Source: Melampsora larici-populina 98AG31 (Eukaryota > Basidiomycota > Pucciniomycetes > Pucciniales > Melampsoraceae). Taken from it: a DNA stretch of 64,000 nt. The position numbers were made by a program, and so were the translations under genes. Position 1 is the stretch's first letter; each line of letters opens with the position of its first letter. Below are positions 11,335-23,687 of the stretch, in pieces. Where the stretch lies: positions 124,001 through 188,000 of the forward strand of contig NW_006768783.1 of NCBI RefSeq assembly GCF_000204055.1, read 5' to 3'. Below the pieces are notes generated by a model. That model was not told the origin of the DNA. It ran no database searches and was given only the letters and a program-made list of their open reading frames with translations.

Positions 11335-11974
11335 TCAATTCTTGAGTGTAGTAGGGGATGTAGTAACAAGCATCACATGATCAGCTTCATAGTACAGCAA
11401 TGGAATACTATCTTCTAGATTTGGTGCAATCATTGTGGACTTCATGACATAGGCCCCATTGGTTTGAAGCAGGCTTGCTTTATTGGCATAGGCGGATAGT
11501 ATGACTTGATACTCATAGTCATTGGTACCGTTGAGACCTTTACAAAATATGGAAGCATGAGCATCACACAAAGGGTACGTAGAGGTACTATTTATAGGTA
11601 ACTGAAGGATAAAAAGTTGATGTGATTGGATAAGAGGAACAGAGTAGGATTGAAATACTTATAACCACCTTTTGCACGTCCATCAGACCTGAGACGTTCA
11701 AAGTGTGAGTCTTGGCTTTTGTGGAGGTGACAGTACCACTTTCCATGAGTGACAAGAAACAGAGTGGGGCAAGGAGCACACAGACAAATGTCAAGGGTTC
11801 AAAGTGTAACACAGTGCCCGTTGGATGCGACCTTGACGTCAAGGTCACAACTTTGTCTGAAATTTCTCTCATAATTGAATGGTGTCCGAGAAAATCCCCA
11901 TGTTCAGCAGGGTTGACTGAGGACAAAGGCTTAGCAGACTTAGCCATTTGTTCAGGCTGAGAACTTGCCAACAT
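11335..11974 (-). CDS. Two-exon hypothetical protein
   Basis: Exon 1 runs 11974 (or ATG at 11947) to 11669 and joins in phase 0 to exon 2 at 11601-11335 (donor GTGGTT, acceptor CCTTCAG). The product is about 180-190 residues. No known family is recognised. The second exon looks like a compact fold (GTNDYEYQVILSAY, NGAYVMKSTMIAP, LLYYEADHVML). A segment of exon 1 (KVVTLTSRSHPTGTV) has a clear relative on the plus strand at about 47,790 (KVETSTSRSRSTGTV), so the gene belongs to a small dispersed family. A hydrophobic run in exon 1 could be a membrane segment. Confidence 0.35.
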
Positions 11975-13209
11975 TCAACACCGCAGGTAGTCAAATCCGC
12001 CTGCTTCAAGCAGCTGTGCAGAGACAAAGCACAGCGGCTTGAGGTAGTCTTCTCCCCTGACCCTCTCCAGATCTCTCCGGAAGACTTTGAAAACGAAGAC
12101 TGATACAACCCAAAGTTACACTTGCATACATACGTACATACATATGTGTACGTATATGTCAAGTAAGCTTGGTCTCAAAGACCGGTCACCAAAGGGACAC
12201 GGCTGGTATCTTTCATGTCGTCCGTCATCAACTCATGGTCGCTCCTCAAGCTCCGCTCAACGACATTAACTCAACGACTCAATTCCAGCCAAACAGTTCA
12301 CTTGACCTTATGCAGTTCCTGTTTTGTACCCTTTCACTCATTTTCAAAACATCGAAGTCACACGATTTTGATTTTTTTTCTCGATTCAGATTATTAGCAG
12401 AGGAGGTGCGCATTTTTGCTCTTTGAGTCTTTGTTTCTAGATCTTACGATACTCACCAAATTCATTATTTAATTGGTAACGGGAATCAACTTATGCAATT
12501 GCAACTAAACCTCACAAGTCAAGTATTCTTCTCTTTCCTCTTTACAATTTGCATATATCATGTGCTGATTTTTGATTGATCTTTGTTATTTTCCCGATAG
12601 GGCTAAAAACCAAAATCAAAATGAGACTTGAATTTAGAAATCAAAGGAAACAAAGGAAAAGATTTAGAAGATACATATCATGAAATGTCATCATGTTTAA
12701 TAAGAGTCGGAGAAACAGCTGCCAAATTCATCATACAAAGATTTCCTACTTTAAAGCATTTACATTCTTCTTGAGAAATTATTGAGAGAAATTAGCAAAC
12801 TGGGCCCGAGAGTATGTTGGTGGGGTTTAAGGTAAGTTTCTTAGTTTCTTCACTTGTAAATGAAGTTTGGGGTTGATTTGGTTTGGTTTTTTTTCGTGGA
12901 TGTGGGGGAGCACAGAAAGGTAATGGATACAAAGCGATTGGTAGCATCACTTCGAAGAAAATATCTGATATTTCATGTTCTTTTGAAAGCTATGATACTT
13001 GTATAAATAATACTCGAGAAAGCATAATCTTCTTCAGATATAGATTTCTTGAAAAAAAAGGATCCGTTTTTTGTTTTTCATCTTTGTTTTCTCTCAAATG
13101 AATCAAACATTCAAAGTTTCACTCCCGCTTCGTTTTTACTTTGTTTGAAAGTATTAAGGGTGATAGGTTGTTTTTAGTGAGATTTGATGTATTGATGATA
13201 AATTTGGCT
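11975..13209. other. Intergenic, no gene recognised
   Basis: Short overlapping frames only. A small TACGTACATA-type simple repeat lies near 12130-12160. No domain, RNA gene or terminal repeat recognised. Confidence 0.4.
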
Positions 13210-14473
13210 CTAGAGTAACAATGATTTGATTACAGAAGTTAAAAAACTGAGTATAGCAGATGCCGGTGTGCTAGTGAGAAGAGCCCTCTCAGTGGTTGAA
13301 AGCTTGGATAGAAAGGTAGGGCAGTAGAAATTTTCTGGCAAGTTTTTCTTTACCCTTCGAGAGTAATCGATCCCGATTGCAGGCGCTCTTCTTGAATCAA
13401 ATCTGTTGGCTGCCCAACGAGAACCTTTGCTGTCTTTCTGATACTTGTAAGACAGCTTATCAAGGACACGAAAAAACTCATTATACTTGCTGCTCCTCCA
13501 GTGTAAGGTAACCGCTCGAAGGTTGTGGTGTTCATCTTCTTCAGTGTCAGAGCAACAAGTAGAGTCAGGAACTAATACATCAAGAAGAGCTAGAAGTTCT
13601 CCATCTGAATGTAAACATTCCTCAATAGTTGCCTGACAATATCTTTTGAGCTGTCAGAATTTGATCAGTCAAAGAAATTGGCTAATCACCATATGAAGAG
13701 CAATTCAATCCACCTACTTTTGCTCTGTCCTTCTTCTGCTTCTCTGTCTTCCTAAATCTCGGATTTATGCGGTTGTTCTTGAAAATCTGGCAGTGTCCGC
13801 GAAGCCATCGCTCTAGAACTCCAAGACAGACATTAGTACCCCCATGCTGTTCGTTGATGGGGTACTTAGCGAATGCGCCTGTATCATGAGCTCGCTGGAA
13901 GTGCTTAACAACAAACGCCAGCATGACTTGATTCCACTTTGATTTGTCGGAGAGATTCCAAGCAAACGTGGCCCTAGGGATCCCTGCCTGTTCCAAGTCG
14001 AGTAGGAACTGCTGCTTGTGTGTTTCCCAGCACTCCTCCTGTCGACGAGAGATTCATGGTGATTCCAAATTAAAAGTGGCAGGTTCCAATGGTATTGAAA
14101 AGATTGAGCGGTCGGTGACTATTTGTTCAAATGTAAGATCTGGAAGCTGTGTGATTTTTGAGGAGGTCCGTTCGGTTGGATAAGGGGAGTCTAATGCAAT
14201 ACGACCAAGCAGAAATTTTATAAAATCGGTCGTTGCCACATAGTACGCTGAATTGCGATCTGGTAGCCAATCAGCTACTGTTCGATTTGTAGCTTTCACT
14301 GAGGTTGCTGGTCCATCATCCTTCCAGAACATTGTCTCACCGCCTTAAAATGAAATAAAATTGGCTTCAACAGAAGCAAATAAAGATAGATAGACATATC
14401 ATGGGCTGACCTTGATGACTCATGATTTCTTGCTCGACTAGAATTTGAAGAAGGGCGATGGCACAAAAGGCAC
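13210..14473 (-). pseudogene. Decayed paralogue of the C-terminal module of gene X
   Basis: Three exons can be joined: 14473-14411 (63 nt), 14343-13718 (626 nt) and 13632-13210 (423 nt), with introns of phase 1 and phase 0. Exon 2 is broken by an in-frame TGA at 14056-14054 (CCA TGA ATC); the domain continues on both sides. Two blocks match gene X: (1) ATFAWNLSDKSKWNQ ... VLERW against FTFDWRSSMKSAWNE ... VLERW; (2) LHWRSSKYNEFFRVLDKL followed by P..FYCPTFLSKLSTTERALL, against IPWRSRALTHFLGELDKL followed by a similar FLNSLSRAEIAALQ. No convincing 5' end was found upstream of 14473, so this is probably a truncated, nonsense-bearing copy next to its intact relative. Function unknown. Confidence 0.6.
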
Positions 14474-15209
14474 CTGGATGATTGATGAATTGATGTTGAT
14501 CAAACCTGTCGGGATTCGGAGGAGACTTGAAACTGATGGTATTTAAAGGTCAGAACTCCAGAACTCCAATGTTGAGAGTCGAGTGTTGAAAGGAATTTGG
14601 GATAAAAAGTCCTTTGTTACTGGAACTACTTTCAAAAAGTCCTTTGATACTCAAACTCTTTTTAGCTTCTAAGACGGACAAAGGCACACACACAAATGAA
14701 GGGATCTTGCATTTTTAGCTCGATGACAGGAAAGATCTCCTCCAAACGATTGCTCTTTAAGAATGACAAATTCCATTTGATGATAGAATTGAATACATAA
14801 CTGAAAGATAACAAAAAATTGAAACAAAAGGAAGGATAGAATGATGGTAATAATTAAATTAGAACTAGATTTAAATCGATTGTCTTGATCAATTTCTTGC
14901 TGTTCCGTCCTGTATGAAAACATTCGGTTATCCAATCATGGTGTGATGAGCCACTCTCATAATGATGACACATACAAAGAAGAATGCAAACTTGACATCA
15001 TAGATCTGAATATTGATAGCTTTTGCAAGAGAAATTCTCAGTCTATCTCTCAAAAAGCGCGTATCCTCTTTGCCCAATTTGACAAGCTTAAAACTTGAAT
15101 CTTATCAAAAATAGTATTTAATGGTACATAAACAAAGCATGACAAATCCCTTCACGAAGCAATGACGATAAATTACAAACAGAAAAATAAGTAATGAAAG
15201 ACAATGATC
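14474..15209. other. Spacer between pseudogene and gene X
   Basis: Contains a minus-strand frame at 14935-14669 with a hydrophobic segment, but no recognised domain or splice connection to the pseudogene. Could hold lost 5' exons of the 13.2-14.5 kb pseudogene. Confidence 0.3.
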
Positions 15210-18200
15210 TCAGACGCGTCTGCGCCAGTCCTGTGCTTTGACAACCATACCTTGGATGTCATAATCCGTGGAAGAGAGCTGAAGTGCAGCAATCTCCGCC
15301 CTTGATAATGAATTCAAAAATGTAGAGCTTGTCAATGATCGCGGAAATCCCTTTGGAGGATAACAAACATCTTTCACATCATCTTCTATTTGCACATATT
15401 TGCCACGGTCTAAAACTTTGATTGCGAGACCATAAGCGCGTGCACTGGCACCAGCTTGACTCAACTTGTACAGCTTATCAAGTTCACCCAAGAAATGGGT
15501 TAATGCCCGTGATCTCCAGGGTATATATACTCAATGACGCGTGCCAGAGTCATCAACTTCGTCTTCTGAATGAACTGCTGTATCTGATAGAATGTTGTAC
15601 ATTTTTAAGTTTGTGGCAAAGTACTTTTGCATCGCTGCCAATCAAAAAGCTAAAACCTAGCATGAAAATGAACACATGTATTAGTGAAGTCACCTCGCCA
15701 ATGTATGCTACTAAGTTGAGGACCCACTCTTTTTTTGAGTTTTTCCGTGCAACTTTTTCTCGTCTCAAGTCCTCTTTGATTATAGAAGGGTTGATATCCT
15801 CCCCTCGCTGCCCATCTGCATCCGTAGTTGCGCTGTCTTCTGTTAAGCCACTTGAATAATCCCTTTTTTTGTATTCGTACCACCGTTCAAGAACAAGAAA
15901 CTGATTTTCTGCTGTGGCCTGACGACTGTTAATCAAATAAGCGTCGGCCCCACCCCTTGCGTAACATTTTGCCCATTCTTGAAGGACGATTGCCGCAACA
16001 GCTTCGTTCCAAGCAGACTTCATTGAACTTCTCCAATCAAATGTAAATCTTGAGAACCCAGCCAGAGCCAACGCGCCTTCACACGTACGTAGCTCTCGAA
16101 TAGAATACTTCAGGCCTGGATTTATTGATGGTATCTGCGAGACAAAAACAGATGGCTGAATATTTGATACCGCTTCTTCCGCTGCGTCAGCCTGAACAGC
16201 GAGTATCTGACTTGGCTTGGCATTTGGATACTTTCGTCGATAGCGGTAAGTGGCTTGATCGACACAATTTTCGATCCATATTCGTTTATCGAGTTTGCGT
16301 TGTTCCCAGGCTTCACATTCAGTAAGTGAGGGAGGGTCCGGAAGAATACTATTCGATATGATAGAAGGGTCACGTTTGACCTTGCGCTGAATACCAAGCA
16401 ACAATTTTACGTAGTCTTGAATAGATTTGGACAAAGCATCGTATGGAGAAGGCCTAACTGGGGTCTGTGCTAACTTTTCGAGGCGGGATTGAACATGCCT
16501 GTCACGTGTTTCCTTGTCTCGTCGGTCTATGCGTTTGCGCTTGTACTTCAGGTTCTCTTCTAAATCAATGAACGAATCATCCGAGTTCAAATCTTCATCT
16601 TCTGACGCAGAAGATGAAGAGTTGCTGATGGGTGATTTGTAACGGCTCAATTGTGAGCTGGNNNNNNNNNNNNNNNNNNNNNNNNNNNNNNNNNNNNNNN
16701 NNNNNNNNNNNNNNNNNNNNNNNNNNNNNNNNNNNNNNNNNNNNNNNNNNNNNNNNNNNNNAAGTGACGATTCCGTGAGGCTTTTGGATGATCTCTTACC
16801 AGACGGGGTTTTTGATCTCAAATGGGTATGTGGGTGTGGTCCTGTGGAATCAACGGAGGCTCGGATTTGATGATCGACGGGACGCGCAGGTGGTGATAGG
16901 GAGGTTGAAAGATGAGAAGCTGGAATGCGGGATGGTCCAGCGATGGGCGAATGTGGTCCTGAAACATCAATAGTGGCCAGAGTATTCGAAGATGGGCGTT
17001 TTCCCAAGGCAACATGAGATGGTCCAGCGAGTGGTGTGTAATTTGAAACCGGATTTTTTTCTAATGAGATACAAGATGGCTCAGCAACAAGAGCGGATGG
17101 TACTGGGGGATCAACGAGAATTGCCGCAAGAGGGTTTTGACCTTGTGTGTTGTCGTAGGACGGGAGCGCAGATGATTGAGATTGGTTGGATGTTGGGACT
17201 TTAGCTTCCAAACGAAGGCTACGGGCCTGGGAGATTGTGCTAGGTCCAAAAGCAGGCGCCAGAGTACGTGATCGCTGGGATTGATGTTTGGCCGGAAGGG
17301 TTTCATATCTTTTATCTGGTTGCTTGAGTTGTTTACCAGAGGACGTATCATCATGATGATTTGGTTTACGAGGAGGGTGCATGATAGGAGGTTTTACTTT
17401 GGATTTCTTTTTTGCCAAACTATCTGATAAGATATTGTTTGATTCAGGATAAAATGTTCTGTATTGATCGTCTTCAGCTTCTGGACTAGACGGGCCGGGA
17501 AGAAACAGGTTGGAGTGACGAGGTGTGAATTGACGGGTTTGTGCTTTGGAATGAAAGGTTGTTTCGTGACCGGGCTGGAAAGAGAAAGCAATGATTTGAT
17601 TATTTGATCGATGCTTGTGTGGCGGAATAGTTCCTTGTTGATCCAATATAATTGCATTTTCCGACGGATTATTTTCAGCTTGCAAGTCGAGGTGTGTAGG
17701 GCCTCTGTTTGTTTGTTTGCCCAGCTCATACATTACAATGTCAGTATTGCGTGATTCGGGTGAAGTACCTAGCATCTCGTTATTTGCTTATGAAAATTTC
17801 ATACACACATAAATCATCAGTACTATAGGACCAATGATCCTCATAGGAAGTGAAATTTGTGGTCCTACCTCTATTTGTTTGATCATCCGGCTCGCACATG
17901 ATGAGTTCAGTATTGCAAAATCGGGCTGAAGTGCCCTGAATCTCATTATTTGCTTAAAGGGCAAATAATGAAAATTCCATAAAAAAGGAAACCATTAGTT
18001 TTTGTATTTACCTAATGAGAACTGAATTTTGTGCTGCTACCTCTGTGCGTTTGATCATCCACCTCGGACATGATGATTTCATTATTGCAAACTCCAGCTG
18101 GAGTGATACATGTATCATTATTTGCTTCAATTACAGTTATTGAAATTTCATATCATACAAAAGAGATCATCAGCACTTCAGATTAATCAATCTTAATGTA

Positions 18201-21200
18201 ATTAAGAGCAGTTTTAGATGGAACCTCACTTTGAGATAAATCACTGTGAAATATTGTGTTTGTGCTATTGGTGAAACATTGGGCCTGAAAGTCTTTTTGA
18301 TCAACGAGCTCAGACATGGTGATGTCATTATCGTGTGATTGAGCTAAGTCACCTTCCAGTTTGTCGGTATATGCTTTGATTCCACAGAAATCAACATTTA
18401 CACACAAAACAACAAAGAAATTCTTCAGATCTGCCAACTGCCATGAGATGTGAGACATGCACTCTTACTGCAATTGTATCCGGTTTGGTACATTTCCGCC
18501 GTACCATTCCGATCAATATGGTGTAGTTGAGATATTGAATTGTACGAAAAGGTTCCTCTGGAATCTAGAGTCGAGGCGTTTTCTGACAGAGGACATTTAA
18601 CTTGGAAGTCAGCAATGCGGTTGACACCTCTATGGGCTTGTTCACCTGTCTCACCCATCATCATATCGGTATTGTGCGTTATTGTGTCAGTATGTATCTT
18701 ATTATTTTCTTCAGGTCATTGAAAAGACAAAAACAAAAAAGTAGAGTGATTGATTATGAATATCTCATTCTTACTGTAATCAATGTCGACATAAAAAAAT
18801 CCCTTCATACCTTGTGCAATGGGTTGATGATTTTGATCCTCAGGATGATCATGCATTGGTTGATTTCTTGAGATTGTGTTTTCTTCCATGCGAGCAGGTG
18901 AAATGAGAAAATCGGTCTCTGTAGATACAGTGGCTTCGATGTTATCAACAGAGTCTAGTCAGTTCAGACCTACATCAGCATCATGGTTTGTAAAAAAATG
19001 ATGTGAATACCTACGTGAGTTACTTTGCTTTCGAAGTCCACTTTTTTCAGCGACTGGGACCAGCAGTTTCACTACCGCTTCTGCATCTGCAAATTTGAAT
19101 GCAATTGGGCCGTCATGTGGCGTTGTTTTATTCGCATTTGACCACTCGGTATTTGGAGGACTTTGATTTTGGGGTGATGTGACTTGGACATTCAGATCGA
19201 CTCGTTTGCCTGGTGATCATGATATATCAGTGCAGGAACGTTCAACACGTTGGTTATAGTAGATTAGAATCAAAATGGGGTACCTAGAGACTCCAGCATT
19301 TGAGATTGGTCTGATACAAGCTCCTGGCCCTCTCGTTCGAGCATATTTTCTAAGATTGATAGAACACCGACAACAAAACATTGACACTGTTAAAAACAAC
19401 TCGATGTAAGGAAGACACAAGGCCTACCCTTTGGCGGATGCAGATAGACCTCTGACGGGGTATTCAGTTGGTTGATGTTTCTGTGTGGGGTGCTGTGTAA
19501 GACACTGCGGTGGCGTAAGCTATCGGACTTGGAATTCGCCGAGTTAGAAGCTGTGATAAAACACCACAGTATATCCATATCAGCATAAGCATCGATGGAC
19601 TTTTTGTGATCTTTCTTGACTAGAAAAGTGCGAAATCTACCAAAGTTATCTTCTTGTAGTGTTCTGCAGGGTAATTCCGTGGACACCATTGGATTTTCAC
19701 TTGCAATTGGATTTGTACAATCCGGCAGTGATGCTTTGGTAAGATGTTGATAAGTTGACCGCGATGACTTGTCCTGGCCGATAACTATTTGTAATCATTA
19801 AAATGAGCCAATATGCAGATGTCAGTATCAGACAAAAAAATTACCAATATTGAGTGATTGTCACGTACTTGTAGAGCTGATCGTGCGAAGCTGGACATCA
19901 GAAATTTTTGTACTTTCATGCTCATCATCTTCTGTGATCGATTTAGGAGAACCAGACTGTTGCGTCTCATTGTTTTTCGCACTCAGTTGATTATCATTAC
20001 CTATCCGTTGGGTGGCCAACACCGCATGGTTCAAAGTAAGTGGTTTCAAGTCTCAGTTTTGAAAGTTCTATGGCTATGTGACAAGAATGTCAGAAATTTG
20101 TTTGTACCTATAATACCTGACTGCTGGATTGAAAGCAGGTCGTTTGTACTCTTTGTGATGACCCCAGCTGGTGATTGGCAACGTTTTTCAGAGGTGTCTG
20201 GAAGTTCTTTATATTGAGGTTGATGTAGGGCAGAGTCTGACCGTCTCAAAACGTAAAAATGCTGTCCCAAATTTTGGGACCATCTGCGTTCTAGAGGCCC
20301 TGAAGACCGAATTACAATGAAATTTGGTATGAGTGACATACATTAAGTTTCTGCTAGATATGCGTAAATATATTTGAACATACCTTCTCTCTCTTCGTGA
20401 ATAGAATTTGACTGATCAGATTGATTGGTGTATTCTGATTGAGAATTATGCGACTGAACAGGTGGGTGATGACGTCTTCGAGAGGTGGGTGGCAATTCCA
20501 AGGATTCAAACTGATGCTTTGCCGATTTAGAGCCTCTTAGAATAGAATTTGTTTCTTGTAATTGAGATATATTTCTCTTTAAAGACCGAGAAGATGGGGT
20601 TGGTCGTGTATCCATTTCAAAACTAAAAGAATGGTCCTTGAGCCACTGAGTTGACGATTCTAGTTGTCCTCGACGGGGAGCTGTTTGGATATCAGAATCA
20701 TTCTGATGAAAACATATCACATAATCTGTAAGATCAAGTAGCATCACTCACATTTCAGGATGACATCATTAGAGTCTCCAACATTTCCTCCGCCTTCCTC
20801 GGGAATCACATCTAATATATAAGCCAGGGGATGTGATAGTATCAGTCATCTTATCAGCCAGAAGGGTATAGAAAGACCCACTGACCAAGCTGTGACTGCC
20901 TAGTTCGAAGCTTCTTTCTGGTAGCAATAGGACGACCATCTGTGGCGGTGCGATTTCTTGCGGCAGGTGTCTACCGGACAGCCTAGATAAGTCACTCTAC
21001 ACATGACATGTTGATTGACTATCAAATAAAAACTCACATGGATTGGATCCTGAACGGTCTCTGCACCAATCAAATCTGACAAATTGAATTGATCTACATG
21101 TTCTGAGTGAGTAGCGTGCGTCTGAATTGGTGAGTGAGCCCATCCTAGAGAGGTGCGTGTCGATTCTAAATGTTCAAGGCGGGTATTCTCAGTTTTACTT

Positions 21201-22923
21201 TCATCGGGAGGTTTTGCTGCACCGGAAGAATCCGACTGGTCAGAACGATCTGCATGTTCAGGTTGGCTATTGTCCGACTGAACAGGTGAGTGATGACGAA
21301 TTTGAGAGACGGGTGGCATTTCCGAGTTTTGAAGTTGGTTCTCCTCAGAGTTGGTTTCATCAACGATTTCCTTGGCGCTGGTGAAATCCAACTGAGAAAC
21401 TTTGTCCACACATTTTGATTGAGTGTTTTGCGAATCAAGAGGAAGACAGCATTGAGAGGTGGATGGCGAGTTTGAGTGGTCAAGTTGATTCTTCTCGGAT
21501 TTTGTCTTTGCGCCTATAAAATCTGCCTGATCAACTTGTTCCGCACATTCTGATTCGGTAATGTGCAACCAAACAGGTGAGTGGTGACGTCTTCGAGAGG
21601 CAGGTGGCGATTCCAAGTGTTCCAGTTGATCCTTCTCGCATTTAGAGCGTCTCAAAATGGTATGTGTTTCTTGTAATTGAGATAGATTTCTCTTTAAAGA
21701 CCGAGAAGATGGGGTTAAGCATGTATTCATTTCAAAACTAAAGGAACAGTCCTTAAGCCACCGGTTTGATGATTCTAGTCGTCCTCGACAAGGAGCTGTT
21801 TAAATATCAGAATCATTCTGATGAAAACATATCACATAATCTGTAAGATCAAGTAGAATCACTCACATTTCAGGAGAACATCATTAAAATCTCCAACATC
21901 TTCTTCGCCTTCCTCAGGAATCGCATCTAATATATAAGTCAGGGGATGTGATAGTATCAGTCGTCTTATCAGCCGGGCGGTCAGTGAAAGACGCGCTGAC
22001 CAAGTTGTGACTGCCTAGTTTGAAGCTTCTTTCTGGTAGCGATAGGACGACCATCTGTGGCGGTGCAACTTATTGAGACAGGTGTCTCAGGAGCTGAAGC
22101 CAAAAGATAAATCTCTTAATCCCTGACATGAATTCATAAGCGAATCAGAGAGCTTACTTGTGAGATCTCCCTTACTAGCTGAAGTTTTTGAATTACCAGT
22201 CGGAATGTTAGCAGATAACGGTGAGGAGATGATGTCTAGAGGGCTCAGACAGAAGGTAGGATGAGAAGTAACACCAATCAGTCTTAGTCAAATATTCATT
22301 GTGATGCAGCATACGGTCTTCATTTTCAGATAGATCCATTTGAGAATTAGGTGATGGTGTACAATCTTCGTTGTCGGAATCTTCGTGGTCGGAATCTTCG
22401 TGGTCGGAATCTTCGTTGTCGGATACATCCATTTGATAATTAGGTGATGGTGTGTCTTCATTTTCGGAAAGATCCATTTGAGAATTAGGTGATGGTGGCT
22501 CCATATCCATCAAATCATCACTAGAATTGTACTGGTTCTCCAGCTCGTTGAAGTAATAGTCGTCCAGTTCTTGCAGATCAGGAAGACTTTGATTGCGATC
22601 GTGGAGATCTAGACCGTGATAGATGTTAAACACAGCAGTTGAATTTCTGGTGAGAACACATGTATTGATCACAATTACTCACCTTCTTGGGAAGACCTGC
22701 AGGAGGGATCTAACATATTGGTTCGTTGATTGGACATAAGGTCGGATGTGCAAGAAAATGTCTGAGTAGGTCCAATTGGAGCGACAAGTCGGATATTTCT
22801 AATTGAGTTTGTGTTGGGTAAGAGGCAGATTCTTGATTCACTTGGCTTTTGAGAGGTCGACTTGATTTCGCAGCCATGTCGCACCCTTTGATATCCCCTT
22901 GTTATTAACCGTAAGATCTTAGT
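15210..22923 (-). CDS. Giant modular gene X: at least 22 exons, nearly all phase 1
   Basis: Exons (5' to 3'): 22923-22683, 22608-22315, 22235-22158, 22093-22001, 21926-21867, 21795-21038, 20970-20886, 20811-20752, 20680-20384, 20299-20117, 20000-19869, 19784-19641, 19550-19428, 19349-19284, 19209-19015, 18954-18811, 18708-18469, 18373-18230, 18124-18041, 17952-17869, 17786-15657, 15583-15210. They sum to 6,009 nt (2,003 codons), counting a 100-N gap. Twenty of 21 introns are phase 1. The product is Ser/Asn/Gln/His-rich, with TPSPNSQMDLSENED repeats, four ~50-residue repeats in the 758-nt exon and duplicated exons. The conserved end has a F-x-W...WN...VLERW block and, in the last exon, a WRS...LDKL block. 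That exon holds an in-frame TGA at 15533-15531. The 5' end is unsettled (perhaps an ATG at 23209). No family or function recognised. Confidence 0.6.
16662..16761. other. Assembly gap of 100 N
   Basis: One hundred N lie inside the long penultimate exon of gene X. A run of exactly 100 is a conventional scaffold filler, so its true size is unknown. The apparent frame continuity across it may be coincidence. Confidence 0.95.
17703..18124 (-). repeat. Three tandem copies of an 84-nt exon unit
   Basis: Units at 18124-18041, 17952-17869 and 17786-17703 are each exactly 84 nt, start CAAATAA after an AAG acceptor and end in AGAG. Starts are 172 and 166 bp apart. The first two are followed by GTAG donors; the third reads on into the long exon. 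Each encodes 28 residues of the pattern NN(D/E)...N(T/N)(E/D)(L/I)...M.E....QT(H/N)RG. Two more distant relatives lie in exons 18708-18469 and 18373-18230. Confidence 0.8.
20384..22093 (-). repeat. Three-exon tandem duplication, offset 1,115 bp
   Basis: Exons starting at 21926 and 20811 (both 60 nt), 21795 and 20680, and ending at 22001 and 20886 are pairwise similar with a constant offset of 1,115 bp, including the introns between them. The two copies (about 21499-22093 and 20384-20970) flank the repeat-rich 3' part of the 758-nt exon. Confidence 0.8.
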
Positions 22924-23687
22924 CTGGACAGTTGAACAAAGAGACAAAGAAAAGGAGGTTACAACTGCGAGCGACTTATTTGACTGTTGAAACCAAAGAA
23001 AGACAGATGCACTGAGTTCAAAACCTAAATGGTATATCTGGTTTGGGGAAAGTGTTTTTCAAAGAGCCAGCCCGGCTCCTATGTACTGAGTTTCCGTCGG
23101 CCAGTATTTTGGATGTCCTTCGCAAGATTTGAGGGATACCACGGTTTGGTGAGGTTAAACTGGCTGTGATGTATTTACGTGTAGAGTGAGTCACCCGTGC
23201 GAAGCTCATGCGGCGGGCTGTGAAGGCTGAGGATCAGACAGTTTTTTCTAGTGATTTAAATGATTTTGTCATGTTAAATCTTGAAATGTAACACAAAACA
23301 TATGAGCATTGAAAATTTCTTAACGGAGGCGCAAGTGGCTCTGTGTGGAGCTTTCTACTGTTTTGAGACAAAGCAACTTTTTTTTATAATTGGTAGAGAA
23401 CACAAACTCCAAAAAACAAAAAACAAAAAGAAACGGAGGCACAGTTTATAATTCTTAGAGAACATAGATGAAAGAAACAAGATGTCAATAACTGCTCGGG
23501 CCAAAATATATACAAGTAGGATCCAAGGTGGTGTGGGCTTTGTTTATTGCTGATGTGTAGACAGCCCGCGCAGAAGTAGAGATAGAATGAAAATGAAAAG
23601 ATAGTAATAGAACATTTGGAATCTAGAACGACAAGATAATTGTCAATAACTGAGAAAGCTGAGGAATATGAACAAACTTCGAACCTC
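22924..23687. other. 5' flank of gene X, start exon unresolved
   Basis: A minus-strand ATG at 23209 opens a short basic frame (MSFARVTHSTRKYITA) that could donate a tiny first exon via a GTGACT or GTAAAT donor to the acceptor at 22924. I could not decide between options. No other gene seen. Confidence 0.3.

Noticed and set aside
22208..22672. Stand-alone acidic gene at this frame
   Set aside because: Its core is better explained as exon 22608-22315 of gene X, with matching phase-1 acceptor and donor.
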